Below are positions 37,436 through 46,135 of a stretch of DNA of 64,000 bases, in pieces (position 1 is the stretch's first letter; every line of letters begins with the position of its first letter). This DNA comes from Mucilaginibacter sp. (GTDB taxonomy: Bacteria > Bacteroidota > Bacteroidia > Sphingobacteriales > Sphingobacteriaceae): positions 62,001 to 126,000 of the forward strand of contig NZ_JAQBOF010000025.1 in NCBI RefSeq assembly GCF_028288185.1, written 5' to 3'. The translations under genes and the position numbers were made by a program. The notes below the pieces were generated by a model, which worked only from the letters and a program-made list of their open reading frames with translations, was not told where the DNA came from and made no database searches.

Positions 37436-37456
37436 CTGCTCAATTTTTTTACAACG

Positions 37457-38908
37457 ATGATAGATTTGGTTATCCCGGATAAAGTACATGACGAGAGCAG
37501 GCAGGGCGAGGCTTTATTACTAGACCCTGTTGCGGGAAAAAATAACGGGCGTAAACTATATATAGAAAGTTATGGCTGCGCCATGAATTTTTCTGATAGC
37601 GAGATAGTAGCTTCTATATTATCAGAAAAAGGATTTGAAACTACCGGCGATTACAATGATGCTGATGTTATTTTCATCAACACGTGTTCTATTCGTGAAA
37701 ACGCGGAAACACGTGTGCGCAATCGCCTGAAAGAATTTAAGGTTGCCAAAGGTAAAAAACCCGGAATGGTGGTTGGCGTATTAGGCTGCATGGCCGAACG
37801 TTTAAAAGCCAAATTTTTAGAAGAAGAAAAACTGGTTGATGTAGTGGTGGGCCCCGATGCTTACCGCGACCTGCCAAACTTGATAGACCAGGTTGATAGT
37901 GGGCAGAAAGCCGTTAATGTGCTATTATCACGCGAGGAAACTTATGCAGATATTAGTCCCGTACGATTGAATAGCAATGGCATTAACGCCTTCGTGTCAA
38001 TTATGCGCGGTTGCGATAATATGTGTTCATTTTGCGTGGTACCGTTTACTCGTGGCCGCGAGCGTAGCCGTGATGCCATATCAATAGTGAATGAATGTAC
38101 CGAACTGTTTAACAGCGGATACCGCGAGGTTACCTTGTTAGGGCAGAATGTGGATAGTTATAAATGGACAAAGCCTCACCCTGCCCTCTCCAAAGGAGAG
38201 GATTTAGATGAGGCTAAAACCGTTAACTTTGCTAGCCTGCTTGAACTGGTAGCTTTAATCAACCCAGATCTGCGCGTGCGTTTTTCAACCTCGCATCCAA
38301 AAGATATTACAGACGAGGTTTTATACATCATTGCCAAATACGACAACATTTGCAACTATATTCACCTGCCGGTACAATCGGGCAATAGCCGCGTGCTGGA
38401 GTTAATGAACCGTACTTATGATCGCGAATGGTATATCAATAGGATAGATGCTATACGCCGTATTATACCGGAGTGCGCTATATCAACCGATGTTATTACC
38501 GGCTTCTGTACCGAAACTGACGAAGAACATAAAGAAACCGTAAGCATGATGGATTATGTGCAATATGATTTTGCCTACATGTTTATGTACTCAGAGCGTC
38601 CCGGTACTTTAGCAGCCAAACGTTATGCGGATGATATTCCGGAAGCAACTAAAGCGGCAAGGTTAACAGAGATAGTTGCCTTACAGCAAAAATATTCGCT
38701 GGTGCGTTTGCAGGCACAAATAGGTAAAGTGCAAAAAGTGCTGATAGAAGGCTTTTCAAAAAAATCAAAAAACGACTATTGCGGACGCACCGACCAAAAT
38801 GCAATGATGGTATTCCCGGTTGACGAAAGATACAAACCGGGACAATATGTGAATGTTGTCGCAGAGCGGTGCACAACTGCAACGTTAATGGGAAAAATAA
38901 TTGACTAA
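37457..38908 (+). CDS. miaB: tRNA (ms2i6A37) methylthiotransferase MiaB
   Basis: 483 residues from the ATG at 37457. It adds the methylthio group to i6A37 of tRNAs reading UNN codons. The MTTase domain supplies Cys41 ([11 protein letters not shown]), Cys77 ([10 protein letters not shown]) and Cys111 (GCMAERLK) for one cluster; the radical-SAM cluster is Cys186, Cys190 and Cys193 ([21 protein letters not shown]). A C-terminal TRAM domain follows. Residues of about 239-253 ([15 protein letters not shown]) look like an insertion: the DNA is a palindromic repeat. The start was chosen over an upstream TTG that overlaps the -7 box. It heads a block continuing with a sigma-54 activator and lptE. Confidence 0.95.
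   Translation: MIDLVIPDKVHDESRQGEALLLDPVAGKNNGRKLYIESYGCAMNFSDSEIVASILSEKGFETTGDYNDADVIFINTCSIRENAETRVRNRLKEFKVAKGKKPGMVVGVLGCMAERLKAKFLEEEKLVDVVVGPDAYRDLPNLIDQVDSGQKAVNVLLSREETYADISPVRLNSNGINAFVSIMRGCDNMCSFCVVPFTRGRERSRDAISIVNECTELFNSGYREVTLLGQNVDSYKWTKPHPALSKGEDLDEAKTVNFASLLELVALINPDLRVRFSTSHPKDITDEVLYIIAKYDNICNYIHLPVQSGNSRVLELMNRTYDREWYINRIDAIRRIIPECAISTDVITGFCTETDEEHKETVSMMDYVQYDFAYMFMYSERPGTLAAKRYADDIPEATKAARLTEIVALQQKYSLVRLQAQIGKVQKVLIEGFSKKSKNDYCGRTDQNAMMVFPVDERYKPGQYVNVVAERCTTATLMGKIID
38173..38214. repeat. Palindromic repeat inserted in-frame within miaB
   Basis: GCCTCA (38173-38178) pairs with TGAGGC (38209-38214), and CCTCTCC (38185-38191) pairs with GGAGAGG (38195-38201) over a three-base loop. 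The word CTCTCC-AAA-GGAGAG is typical of extragenic palindromes in this group. It encodes an extra loop between the radical-SAM core segments NVDSYKW and NFASLLEL. Confidence 0.7.
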
Positions 38909-38914
38909 TTTGAT

Positions 38915-38971
38915 AATTTGAAAATTTGAGGATTAGCATTTTTCAAATTTTCATTTTTCAAATCTTCAAAC
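38915..38971. repeat. Inverted repeat between miaB and the sigma-54 activator
   Basis: TTTGAAAATTTGA on the left is mirrored by TCAAATTTTCA on the right, and GAGGATT-like ends pair with AATCTTC. It may serve as a weak terminator or transcript hairpin. Confidence 0.5.
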
Positions 38972-38977
38972 TAAATA

Positions 38978-40207
38978 ATGGAGATACAAGAAATTAAACA
39001 ACGCTACGGTATTATTGGCAACTCGCCATTATTAAACCGGGCAATAAATATAGCTAACCAGGTATCACCTACTGATATTTCTGTTTTAATAACAGGCGAG
39101 AGCGGTAGCGGTAAAGAGGTTTTCTCGCACATTATACACCAAATGAGCCCGCGCAAGCACGGGCCGTTTATTGCGGTTAACTGCGGTGCCATACCCGAGG
39201 GGACTATCGATTCTGAATTATTCGGTCACGAAAAAGGGGCCTATACAGGTGCCGTTGGCGAGCGTAAAGGTTATTTTGAAACCGTAAACGGTGGTACTAT
39301 ATTTTTGGATGAGATTGCGGAGATGCCGTTGGGTACCCAGGCCCGCCTACTGCGTGTTTTAGAATCAGGCCAATACATAAAGGTAGGTTCATCAAAAGTA
39401 GAAAAAACCAATGTGCGTGTTATTGCAGCAACCAATGTTGATGTTTATGACGCGGTAAAGAATGGTAAGTTCCGTGAGGATCTTTATTATCGTTTAAATA
39501 CCGTGCCTTTGCGTATACCACCGCTGCGTGACAGGAAAGAGGATATTTACCTGCTGTTTAGAAAATTCACTTCAGACTTTACTGATAAATACCGTACACC
39601 ACCAATCCAACTGGATGAGGAGGCGCAGCAGGTATTGGTCAACTACTCATGGCCGGGTAATGTGCGCCAGTTAAAAAACATGGCCGAGCAGTTGGCGGTT
39701 TTAGAGCGCGATCACGTAATTACAGGTCAAACTTTATTGACTTACATTCCGCAGGAAGCAAATGGTAAAAACCTGCCTATGCGAATAGGCAACCATGGTA
39801 AAGAAGATTTTTCTGAACGTGACATATTGTACAAAGTATTGTTTGATATGAAACGCGATATGGTAGAACTTAAAAAACTGGTGGCCGATATTATTGAGCA
39901 TGGTGGGGTTACACCAAGCTTTGCCAATCAATCGCAAGCCATTAATCAATTGTACCGGGATATTGAAATGCCGGGCGGTAATGCTGATCAACAATTTACA
40001 ATACAACAACCCGTTAATAACAACGATGGCTATAATATAACGCACGAAGCCGAAGAGGTGGAAGAGTCGTTATCACTGATAGAAAAAGAATCTGACCTGA
40101 TACGCAAGGCCCTTAAAAAACATAAAGGCAAACGTAAGCTGGCAGCAAACGAATTGGGTATATCAGAAAGAACGTTGTACAGAAAAATAAAAGAATTAAA
40201 TTTATAG
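38978..40207 (+). CDS. Sigma-54-dependent activator without receiver domain
   Basis: 409 residues. The AAA+ domain begins almost at the N-terminus: Walker A GESGSGKE (40-47), the sigma-54 contact loop GAYTGA (87-92, the Tyr variant of GAFTGA), Walker B FLDEIAEM (109-116) and the WPGNVRQLKN sensor. A linker follows, then a Fis-type helix-turn-helix (KRKLAANELGISERTLYRKI) at the C-terminus. There is no receiver or GAF domain, so control must come from abundance, a partner protein or the linker (about 270-360). It lies 5 bases before lptE. The placement beside lptE, secG and groES-groEL recurs in Bacteroidota as far as I know, hinting at envelope or stress control. Confidence 0.92.
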   Translation: MEIQEIKQRYGIIGNSPLLNRAINIANQVSPTDISVLITGESGSGKEVFSHIIHQMSPRKHGPFIAVNCGAIPEGTIDSELFGHEKGAYTGAVGERKGYFETVNGGTIFLDEIAEMPLGTQARLLRVLESGQYIKVGSSKVEKTNVRVIAATNVDVYDAVKNGKFREDLYYRLNTVPLRIPPLRDRKEDIYLLFRKFTSDFTDKYRTPPIQLDEEAQQVLVNYSWPGNVRQLKNMAEQLAVLERDHVITGQTLLTYIPQEANGKNLPMRIGNHGKEDFSERDILYKVLFDMKRDMVELKKLVADIIEHGGVTPSFANQSQAINQLYRDIEMPGGNADQQFTIQQPVNNNDGYNITHEAEEVEESLSLIEKESDLIRKALKKHKGKRKLAANELGISERTLYRKIKELNL

Positions 40208-40212
40208 GGTTG

Positions 40213-40725
40213 ATGAAAAGGTTACTGGGTATATTTTTAGCGTTGGGTGCATTAGTTTTTGTTTCTCCGGGATGCTATTCGCTTTCAGGGTCGGCAGTAC
40301 CGCCGGCAATGACTACCATAAACATCGGATTTTTTGAGAATAACGCCCCAATAGTGGTAGCTAACTTAAGCCAGGTACTAACAGAAGCTTTAAAAGAAAG
40401 GATCCGATCAACCACCCGCATAAGTATTGTTACCGGCGAAGGTAAAGCCAACATGAGTGGTGCCATAACTAAGTATTATTACGCACCAGTATCTATCCAG
40501 GCCTCTAATCCAAACGCGCCGCCAATTGCCGATGCGGAAGTTTTAAGCATTACTGTAAGGGTTAAATTTGTGTATGATGCCGATAAAAAACTTAATTTTG
40601 ATCAGGAGTTTACAAAAACAGCCAACTTTACGGGCGATATAAACTCGCAGGAACAGGCATTGATCAGAACCATCACCAAACAGTTAATTGATGATATTTT
40701 TAATAAGGCCTTTAATAATTGGTAA
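40213..40725 (+). CDS. lptE: LptE-family LPS assembly lipoprotein
   Basis: 170 residues from the ATG at 40213 (a TTG directly before it is also in frame). The lipobox is FVSPGC, with lipidation near Cys21. The remainder (TINIGFFENNAPIVVANLSQ, then LTEALKERIRSTTRISIV and FNKAFNNW at the end) fits the LptE fold, which plugs the LptD barrel in the outer membrane during lipopolysaccharide delivery. Bacteroidota LptE proteins are divergent, so the name rests on overall pattern and genomic position behind the sigma-54 activator. Confidence 0.85.
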   Translation: MKRLLGIFLALGALVFVSPGCYSLSGSAVPPAMTTINIGFFENNAPIVVANLSQVLTEALKERIRSTTRISIVTGEGKANMSGAITKYYYAPVSIQASNPNAPPIADAEVLSITVRVKFVYDADKKLNFDQEFTKTANFTGDINSQEQALIRTITKQLIDDIFNKAFNNW

Positions 40726-40746
40726 GTATTTTATAGCTTCATCCCC

Positions 40747-42393
40747 GTGAACGAACAAGTAGATAACGCAGAGTACGAATTTTTATGGAAGCTATTAGCC
40801 AACCCGGCTGATCCAAATCACTCGTATATCTTTAATTTGCAATCGTTAGTGACGGATTATCCGCAAAGCGGTGCCCTGCGGGCACTATTAATGCCTAATG
40901 GGGATAAGCGTCATTTAAAACACGCCGCGGCTTATTTTAACCCGGTAGTATTACATAAACTAGCTACCGCGCCTGATAGCTTGCCTGTTGTAACATCAGA
41001 ACAAGTTGTTTACAGTGACGAGCCACCGGCTGTACCTGCTGATGCTTATTTTAACATACCGGTAGCCGAACCGTTTATCCCGCCGGTAACTGAGCCTGAA
41101 ACATCTTATTACCCTGTAACGGACGATGATGCAGTAGAAAATCATCAAACAGATACACCTTATAATAGATTTGCCGAACACGAAACCACTGCCGATAATC
41201 AGCACAACGATCTGGCAAATGCATACAATACTTTTGCCGAGAACGAAAAGGATCTGGATAACTATCCCGGGCATTGGGCAAAAGAGGCCGAGCCGATGGC
41301 TCAATCTATAGATGAGCCTGCACCATATACTTACCCGGTACCCGAAAACGCGGTTGATCACGCAGATAATGCATATACCCAACCTGAAGTTATTGCTGAG
41401 ACAGCTCCTATACAGGAAAACTACATACATGAAGCAATAGCAACGCCATTAGCTGAAGAACCAGCACCTGCCGGGATAGAAGAAACTTCGGCAATATCAG
41501 CGGTTAAAGAAGAAAATACACTTGCGGAGGAATACAACGCGTATTTAGCCGAAAGTAATACGCAACCGGAAGAGCCTGTATCTTCATTTGATGGGATGAG
41601 ATATTTTCATCAGGAGATTGATGATGAGGTATATGATGAGATAGTAAGTATTGAAGATATTGGTTTGGAGCAATTAGCTATCCTTAATAAATCTGCTAAA
41701 GAAGAGGATGCTGTTGCAGCGCTCGTTGCAAGTGCTAAAGCCGAAGAAAATCATTTTGTTTTTGAACCGGGGACTGCAGAAAGCAATGATGGAAAGATAC
41801 AAGACCAGCAGCCCGCAATAGTTATCGAAAGAAAACCTCTTGAACTGCAACAAACAATAAACGACCAGGCAAATAACGATGTATCAAAATACAACGATGA
41901 AAAAATGCCTTACTCGTTTATGTGGTGGCTTGATAAAACCCGTAAAAAACATGCGGAGATATACCAGCCTTATGTAAGTAACTCAACCCCGCCTGCTGCC
42001 AAACTTAAAAAGAAAGAAGTTGTAGACGAATTACAACAGCAGTATTATCAAAACATTGTTAGTACCAGCTCTATAAATGATTTGAACCAGGCACCGCCAA
42101 AAACTACAACTAATCCATCGCACAAAAAAGAAGCTCAAATAATTGAGCGCTTTATACAGGAAGAGCCGCAAATTAAGCATCCAAGCGGTATTAAACTGAA
42201 TAATGAGAACAAAGCAAAGCGAAGCTCGGAAGATAAAGAAGAACTGGTAACCGAAACACTGGCACGTATTTATACCGAACAAATGCTTTATCATAAAGCT
42301 ATATTGACATATAAAAAATTGATGTTGAAATTTCCGGAAAAAAGCCTTTACTTTGCAGGCCAAATTGAACAGTTAGAAAGTAAAATAAATTAA
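40747..42393 (+). CDS. Acidic, Pro/Glu-rich protein with TPR-like C-terminus
   Basis: 548 residues, GTG start at 40747. The N-terminal 90 residues look folded (YEFLWKLLANPADPNHSYIF and FNPVVLHKLA). A long acidic, Pro/Glu/Ala/Tyr-rich low-complexity stretch (about 95-400) follows, with near-repeats such as NRFAEHE, NTFAENE and NAYLAES. The C-terminal end (ETLARIYTEQMLYHKAILTY and YKKLMLKFPEKSLYF) resembles one TPR unit. No signal peptide or membrane segment is seen. I do not recognise a function. It lies between lptE and secG, 9 bases before the latter, so it is presumably cotranscribed with envelope genes. Confidence 0.75.
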   Translation: MNEQVDNAEYEFLWKLLANPADPNHSYIFNLQSLVTDYPQSGALRALLMPNGDKRHLKHAAAYFNPVVLHKLATAPDSLPVVTSEQVVYSDEPPAVPADAYFNIPVAEPFIPPVTEPETSYYPVTDDDAVENHQTDTPYNRFAEHETTADNQHNDLANAYNTFAENEKDLDNYPGHWAKEAEPMAQSIDEPAPYTYPVPENAVDHADNAYTQPEVIAETAPIQENYIHEAIATPLAEEPAPAGIEETSAISAVKEENTLAEEYNAYLAESNTQPEEPVSSFDGMRYFHQEIDDEVYDEIVSIEDIGLEQLAILNKSAKEEDAVAALVASAKAEENHFVFEPGTAESNDGKIQDQQPAIVIERKPLELQQTINDQANNDVSKYNDEKMPYSFMWWLDKTRKKHAEIYQPYVSNSTPPAAKLKKKEVVDELQQQYYQNIVSTSSINDLNQAPPKTTTNPSHKKEAQIIERFIQEEPQIKHPSGIKLNNENKAKRSSEDKEELVTETLARIYTEQMLYHKAILTYKKLMLKFPEKSLYFAGQIEQLESKIN

Positions 42394-42402
42394 TATAAAG
42401 AA

Positions 42403-42741
42403 ATGTATTTAGTATTATCAATCATTGTTATTATAGTATGTGTGCTTTTAGGCATTATTGTATTGATACAAAATCCTAAAGGTGGTGGTTTATCGTCAAA
42501 TTTTTCAAGCTCATCACAATTAATGGGTGTACAAAAAACCGGTGATTTTTTAGAAAAAGGTACCTGGATATTAGCTATAACCCTAATGGTTTTGGCACTG
42601 GCAATTAACGTGGTAACAAAAGGCGGATCAGCTAAAACTGATTCACAGTATAATGACCAGTTAGAAAAATCATTAAAAGCTCCGGTAGCTGCACCAAGTT
42701 CGCCTACTACACAACCGTTGCAATTGCCGGCAAAAAAATAA
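42403..42741 (+). CDS. secG: Preprotein translocase subunit SecG
   Basis: 112 residues with two membrane segments: the first at about 2-22 and the second at about 48-70 (WILAITLMVLALAINVV). The conserved loop IQNPKGGGLSSNFSSSSQLM is clear. SecG supports SecA-driven export through SecYEG. The C-terminal tail (about 40 residues, Pro/Ser/Gln-rich) is longer than in E. coli, as is usual in this phylum. A terminator follows at 42761. Confidence 0.94.
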   Translation: MYLVLSIIVIIVCVLLGIIVLIQNPKGGGLSSNFSSSSQLMGVQKTGDFLEKGTWILAITLMVLALAINVVTKGGSAKTDSQYNDQLEKSLKAPVAAPSSPTTQPLQLPAKK

Positions 42742-42760
42742 GCCGTTTTAAAAACATAAT

Positions 42761-42796
42761 AAAAAGGCTTTGGGGTTTTATCTTCAAAGCCTTTTT
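42761..42796 (+). terminator. Terminator after secG
   Basis: AAAAAGGCTTTG (42761-42772) pairs with CAAAGCCTTTTT (42785-42796) over a 12-base loop. The stem's A- and T-rich ends make it able to work in both directions. Confidence 0.85.
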
Positions 42797-42972
42797 GTAT
42801 TAGTACTGTCATCATGGCATTGATAAATCAGAATAAAATAAACCAATAAATAACTGGGTTACGTAAATCTGACAATACAACAGTATATGTGTCAAATTAC
42901 AGGCTTGGCATAGTTGATGTGCAAAAGCAAACGAAGTATAAACTTATATATAACTAAAAAAATAATATTAGT

Positions 42973-43266
42973 ATGTCATTAAACATTAAACCTATCGGAG
43001 ACAGGGTAGTAGTAGAAGCTGCTCCGGCCGAAACCAAAACCGCTTCAGGCATTTATATCCCTGAAACTGCGCAGGAAAAACCACAACACGGTAAAGTTGT
43101 AGCTGTAGGCCCAGGCCGTTATGCTGATTCAACCGGTAACTTAATACCATTGTCAGTAAAAGCTGGTGATAAAGTTCTTTACGGAAAATTTGCAGGTCAG
43201 GAAGTTACTTTAGAAGGTAAAGATTACCTGATAATGAGAGAGTCTGATATTTATATAGTACTATAA
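42973..43266 (+). CDS. groES: Co-chaperonin GroES
   Basis: 97 residues, the standard length. KPIGDRVVVEAAPAE opens the fold, ETKTASGIYIPETAQEKPQH is the mobile loop that contacts GroEL, and GQEVTLEGKDYLIMRESDIY closes it. The heptameric lid of the GroEL cage. It lies 95 bases before groEL. No CIRCE element is visible upstream. Confidence 0.97.
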   Translation: MSLNIKPIGDRVVVEAAPAETKTASGIYIPETAQEKPQHGKVVAVGPGRYADSTGNLIPLSVKAGDKVLYGKFAGQEVTLEGKDYLIMRESDIYIVL

Positions 43267-43361
43267 TTAATTATTGATTATTGAGGGAGTGAATTATTGA
43301 ATTTGCCCCCCTGTTAATAAAATCATTAATTCAATAAATCATTAATTTAAAAATTAAACAC

Positions 43362-44999
43362 ATGTCAAAACAAGTTAAATATAATGTTGAAGCAAGAGAC
43401 GCCCTTAAAAGAGGCGTTGATATTTTAGCTAACGCGGTTAAGGTAACATTAGGCCCAAAAGGCCGTCACGTAATTATTGATAAAAAATTCGGCTCACCTG
43501 TGATTACTAAGGATGGTGTTACTGTAGCTAAAGAAATTGAATTAAAAGACCCTATCGAAAACATGGGTGCCCAAATGTTGAAAGAAGTTGCATCAAAAAC
43601 TGCTGATATTGCAGGTGATGGTACTACTACTGCAACTGTATTGGCGCAAGCAATTGTTACTGCAGGTATTAAAAACGTAGCTGCCGGCGCAAACCCAATG
43701 GATTTAAAACGCGGTATTGATAAAGCGGTTAAAGTTGTTGTTGAAAACTTAAAAGCACAAAAACAAGATGTTGGTGATGATTTCAGCAAGATCAAACAAG
43801 TAGCTTCTATATCAGCTAACAATGATGATGTAATTGGCGAAATGATTGCTGATGCGATGCAAAAAGTTGGTACAGGTGGTGTAATTACTGTTGAAGAAGC
43901 AAAAGGTACCGAAACCGAAGTTAAAACTGTAGAAGGTATGCAGTTTGACCGTGGTTACCTGTCAGCTTACTTTGTTACCAATACTGATAAAATGGAAGCA
44001 GAATTAGAAAACCCTTACATTTTGATCTACGACAAAAAGATCTCTTCAATGAAAGAAATTCTGCCGATCCTTGAAAAACAAGTTCAAACCGGCAAACCAT
44101 TATTAATTATTGCTGAAGATTTAGATGGCGAAGCATTATCAACTTTAGTAGTAAACAAAATACGTGGCTCACTAAAAGTTGCTGCTGTTAAAGCACCAGG
44201 TTTTGGCGATCGTCGTAAAGCTATTTTAGAAGACATTGCTACCCTAACCGGCGGTACTGTAATTTCTGAAGAAAAAGGTATTAAATTAGAATCAGCCGAG
44301 TTAAGCGACTTAGGTCAGGCAGAAAAAATCATAATCGATAAAGACAACACAACTATTATTGATGGTGCAGGTAGTGTAGACGCTATCCAGGCTCGTGTTA
44401 GCGAAATACGCGCTTCTATGGAAGCAACTACATCTGATTACGATAAAGAAAAATTACAAGAGCGTTTAGCTAAATTATCAGGTGGTGTTGCTGTATTATA
44501 CATTGGTGCAGCATCAGAAGTTGAAATGAAAGAAAAGAAAGATCGTGTTGACGATGCTTTACATGCAACCCGTGCGGCTGTTGAAGAAGGTATTGTTGCA
44601 GGTGGTGGTGTTGCTTTCATCCGCGCGGTTGGTGCTTTAGCCGACCTTAAAGGTGAAAACGAAGACGAAAATACCGGTATCCAGATCATCCGTCGCGCTA
44701 TTGAAGAGCCATTACGTCAAATCTGCGAAAACGCGGGTATTGAAGGTTCTATCATCGTACAAAAAGTAAAAGAAGGCAAAGGCGACTTTGGTTACAATGC
44801 ACGTACCGACAAGTTTGAAAACTTAATTGGTGCCGGTGTAATTGACCCAACTAAGGTAAGCCGTGTAGCTTTAGAGAATGCAGCATCAATTGCAGCTATG
44901 TTGTTAACAACAGAATGCGTATTGGCTGACGATCCTGAAGAAGCACAAGCCGGCGGTCACCAACAAATGGGTGGCGGCGGTATGGGCGGCATGATGTAA
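43362..44999 (+). CDS. groEL: Chaperonin GroEL
   Basis: 545 residues. ATP-dependent folding chamber working with GroES. Signatures include [36 protein letters not shown] and the Gly/Met tail GGGGMGGMM. Codon use is notably simpler and more biased than in neighbours, as expected for a highly expressed gene. A perfect 21-bp-stem terminator follows 15 bases after the stop. Confidence 0.98.
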   Translation: MSKQVKYNVEARDALKRGVDILANAVKVTLGPKGRHVIIDKKFGSPVITKDGVTVAKEIELKDPIENMGAQMLKEVASKTADIAGDGTTTATVLAQAIVTAGIKNVAAGANPMDLKRGIDKAVKVVVENLKAQKQDVGDDFSKIKQVASISANNDDVIGEMIADAMQKVGTGGVITVEEAKGTETEVKTVEGMQFDRGYLSAYFVTNTDKMEAELENPYILIYDKKISSMKEILPILEKQVQTGKPLLIIAEDLDGEALSTLVVNKIRGSLKVAAVKAPGFGDRRKAILEDIATLTGGTVISEEKGIKLESAELSDLGQAEKIIIDKDNTTIIDGAGSVDAIQARVSEIRASMEATTSDYDKEKLQERLAKLSGGVAVLYIGAASEVEMKEKKDRVDDALHATRAAVEEGIVAGGGVAFIRAVGALADLKGENEDENTGIQIIRRAIEEPLRQICENAGIEGSIIVQKVKEGKGDFGYNARTDKFENLIGAGVIDPTKVSRVALENAASIAAMLLTTECVLADDPEEAQAGGHQQMGGGGMGGMM

Positions 45000-45014
45000 T
45001 CTACCCCCTTTCCA

Positions 45015-45060
45015 AATAACAAAACCCCTGTATGCTTTTGCATACAGGGGTTTTGTTATT
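45015..45060 (+). terminator. Very strong terminator after groEL
   Basis: A 21-bp perfect stem (45015-45035 with 45040-45060, core AACCCCTGTATGC) over a TTTT loop. Confidence 0.95.
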
Positions 45061-45104
45061 CTAGACCATTGCAAAGTCATTGTAACGTAAATGGATGGTC
45101 ATTT

Positions 45105-45158
45105 ATTAATCATTTGATTAATAACGTAATATTAGCGCTACAATTAAGCTTAATTTTG
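45105..45158 (+). promoter_or_regulatory. Palindrome plus -7 box upstream of a candidate small gene
   Basis: ATTAATCA-TT-TGATTAAT (45105-45122) is a perfect dyad, a plausible operator. An exact -7 match TAATTTTG follows at 45151-45158. No well-spaced -33 TTTG was seen. The transcript would start about 50 bases before the 33-codon frame at 45212. Confidence 0.4.
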
Positions 45159-45211
45159 TACTCAACGTCTGATAGTTAATAATCAGGCACAACAATTGAA
45201 TATACTATCAC

Positions 45212-45313
45212 ATGAAACACCTAACACACACTACCCAACAAATACGCTCAACATTGGTTGATTGGATGCTTTTTAAAGTTCCCGAGTTGTTTGTAACTAT
45301 ATACGGACGCTAA
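45212..45313 (+). CDS. Candidate 33-residue small protein
   Basis: ATG 45212 to TAA 45313. The peptide reads MKHLTHTTQQIRSTLVDWML, then FKVPELFVTIYGR. The first half is basic/polar and the second is hydrophobic with aromatic residues, so it could be an amphipathic or membrane-associated peptide. It sits in the 338-base gap between the groEL terminator and the MscS gene, with its own predicted -7 box, and ends 24 bases before the mscS ATG, so it might be a leader gene of that operon. I do not recognise a family. A chance frame of this length is possible. Confidence 0.35.
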   Translation: MKHLTHTTQQIRSTLVDWMLFKVPELFVTIYGR

Positions 45314-45337
45314 AAATTTGTAACTTCGTGCTTCATT

Positions 45338-46123
45338 ATGAAGTTACACGATTTATACATAGAAGCCTACCAATGGCTGATCATAAACGGACTTAAACTA
45401 ATAATTGGCGTTGCCGTATTATTAATAGGTTTAAAAATCATCAAATTTTTAAGTACTACCATCCGCAACCGGATGAGTAAAAGAGAGGTCCACTCATCAT
45501 TACAACCATTCTTTCTTAGCCTTGCCATAACAGCGTTATACACGTTGCTGATTATTTTGGTAATGACTATCGTCGGCATCCCCTTCAGTTCTTTTGCAAC
45601 GATATTAGGTGGTTTTACAGTAGCTGTAGGTTTAGCCCTATCCGGGACCTTCCAGAATTTTGCCGGCGGAGTATTGATTTTATTGCTAAAACCATTCGGG
45701 CTTGAGGACAGCATTTTTGCCCAGGGGCAGGAAGGTAAGGTAATATCCATACAAATATTTTACACAGTGCTTTTGTCCCCAGATAATAAAACTATCATCA
45801 TCCCCAACGGAAAACTGTTTAACGAAGTAATAGTTAACGTTACCCGCGAGGGTAAGCGCCGCCTTGATTTTGAAGTTAAGCTGGGTTATTATGTAGATGT
45901 TGATCAGGCAAAAAAAATAATGATGGATGCTATCAATTCTGTTCCGGGTGTTTTAAAAACGCCGGCAATAAGAGTGGGTATTATAGCGTTTGAAGTTGAG
46001 CACATACGTTATACCATAAACGTATGGGTAAACCCTGCAGATTTTTTAAATGTTAAAATTGCCTTACAGGAAAAGATTATTAAAGATCTTAAAGCCGGTG
46101 GTATTAGGCTATTGGGTACCTGA
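45338..46123 (+). CDS. Small-conductance mechanosensitive channel (MscS family)
   Basis: 261 residues. Three N-terminal membrane segments are followed by the pore helix (GGFTVAVGLALSGTFQNFAGG), with the Gly/Ala packing pattern of MscS TM3, then LLKPFGLEDSIFAQGQEGKV and the cytoplasmic cage (IPNGKLFNEVIVNVTREGKR). The channel opens on membrane tension and protects against hypo-osmotic shock. It ends 12 bases before sdaA. Confidence 0.92.
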   Translation: MKLHDLYIEAYQWLIINGLKLIIGVAVLLIGLKIIKFLSTTIRNRMSKREVHSSLQPFFLSLAITALYTLLIILVMTIVGIPFSSFATILGGFTVAVGLALSGTFQNFAGGVLILLLKPFGLEDSIFAQGQEGKVISIQIFYTVLLSPDNKTIIIPNGKLFNEVIVNVTREGKRRLDFEVKLGYYVDVDQAKKIMMDAINSVPGVLKTPAIRVGIIAFEVEHIRYTINVWVNPADFLNVKIALQEKIIKDLKAGGIRLLGT

Positions 46124-46135
46124 TAAACCATAACC

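Noticed and set aside
42908..42940. Sigma-54 -24/-12 promoter before groES (TTGGCATAG…TGTGCAAA)
   Set aside because: The GG and GC pairs are 12 bases apart instead of the required 10, so it does not fit despite the sigma-54 activator gene nearby.
42797..42972. CIRCE heat-shock operator upstream of groES
   Set aside because: No TTAGCACTC/GAGTGCTAA dyad is present.
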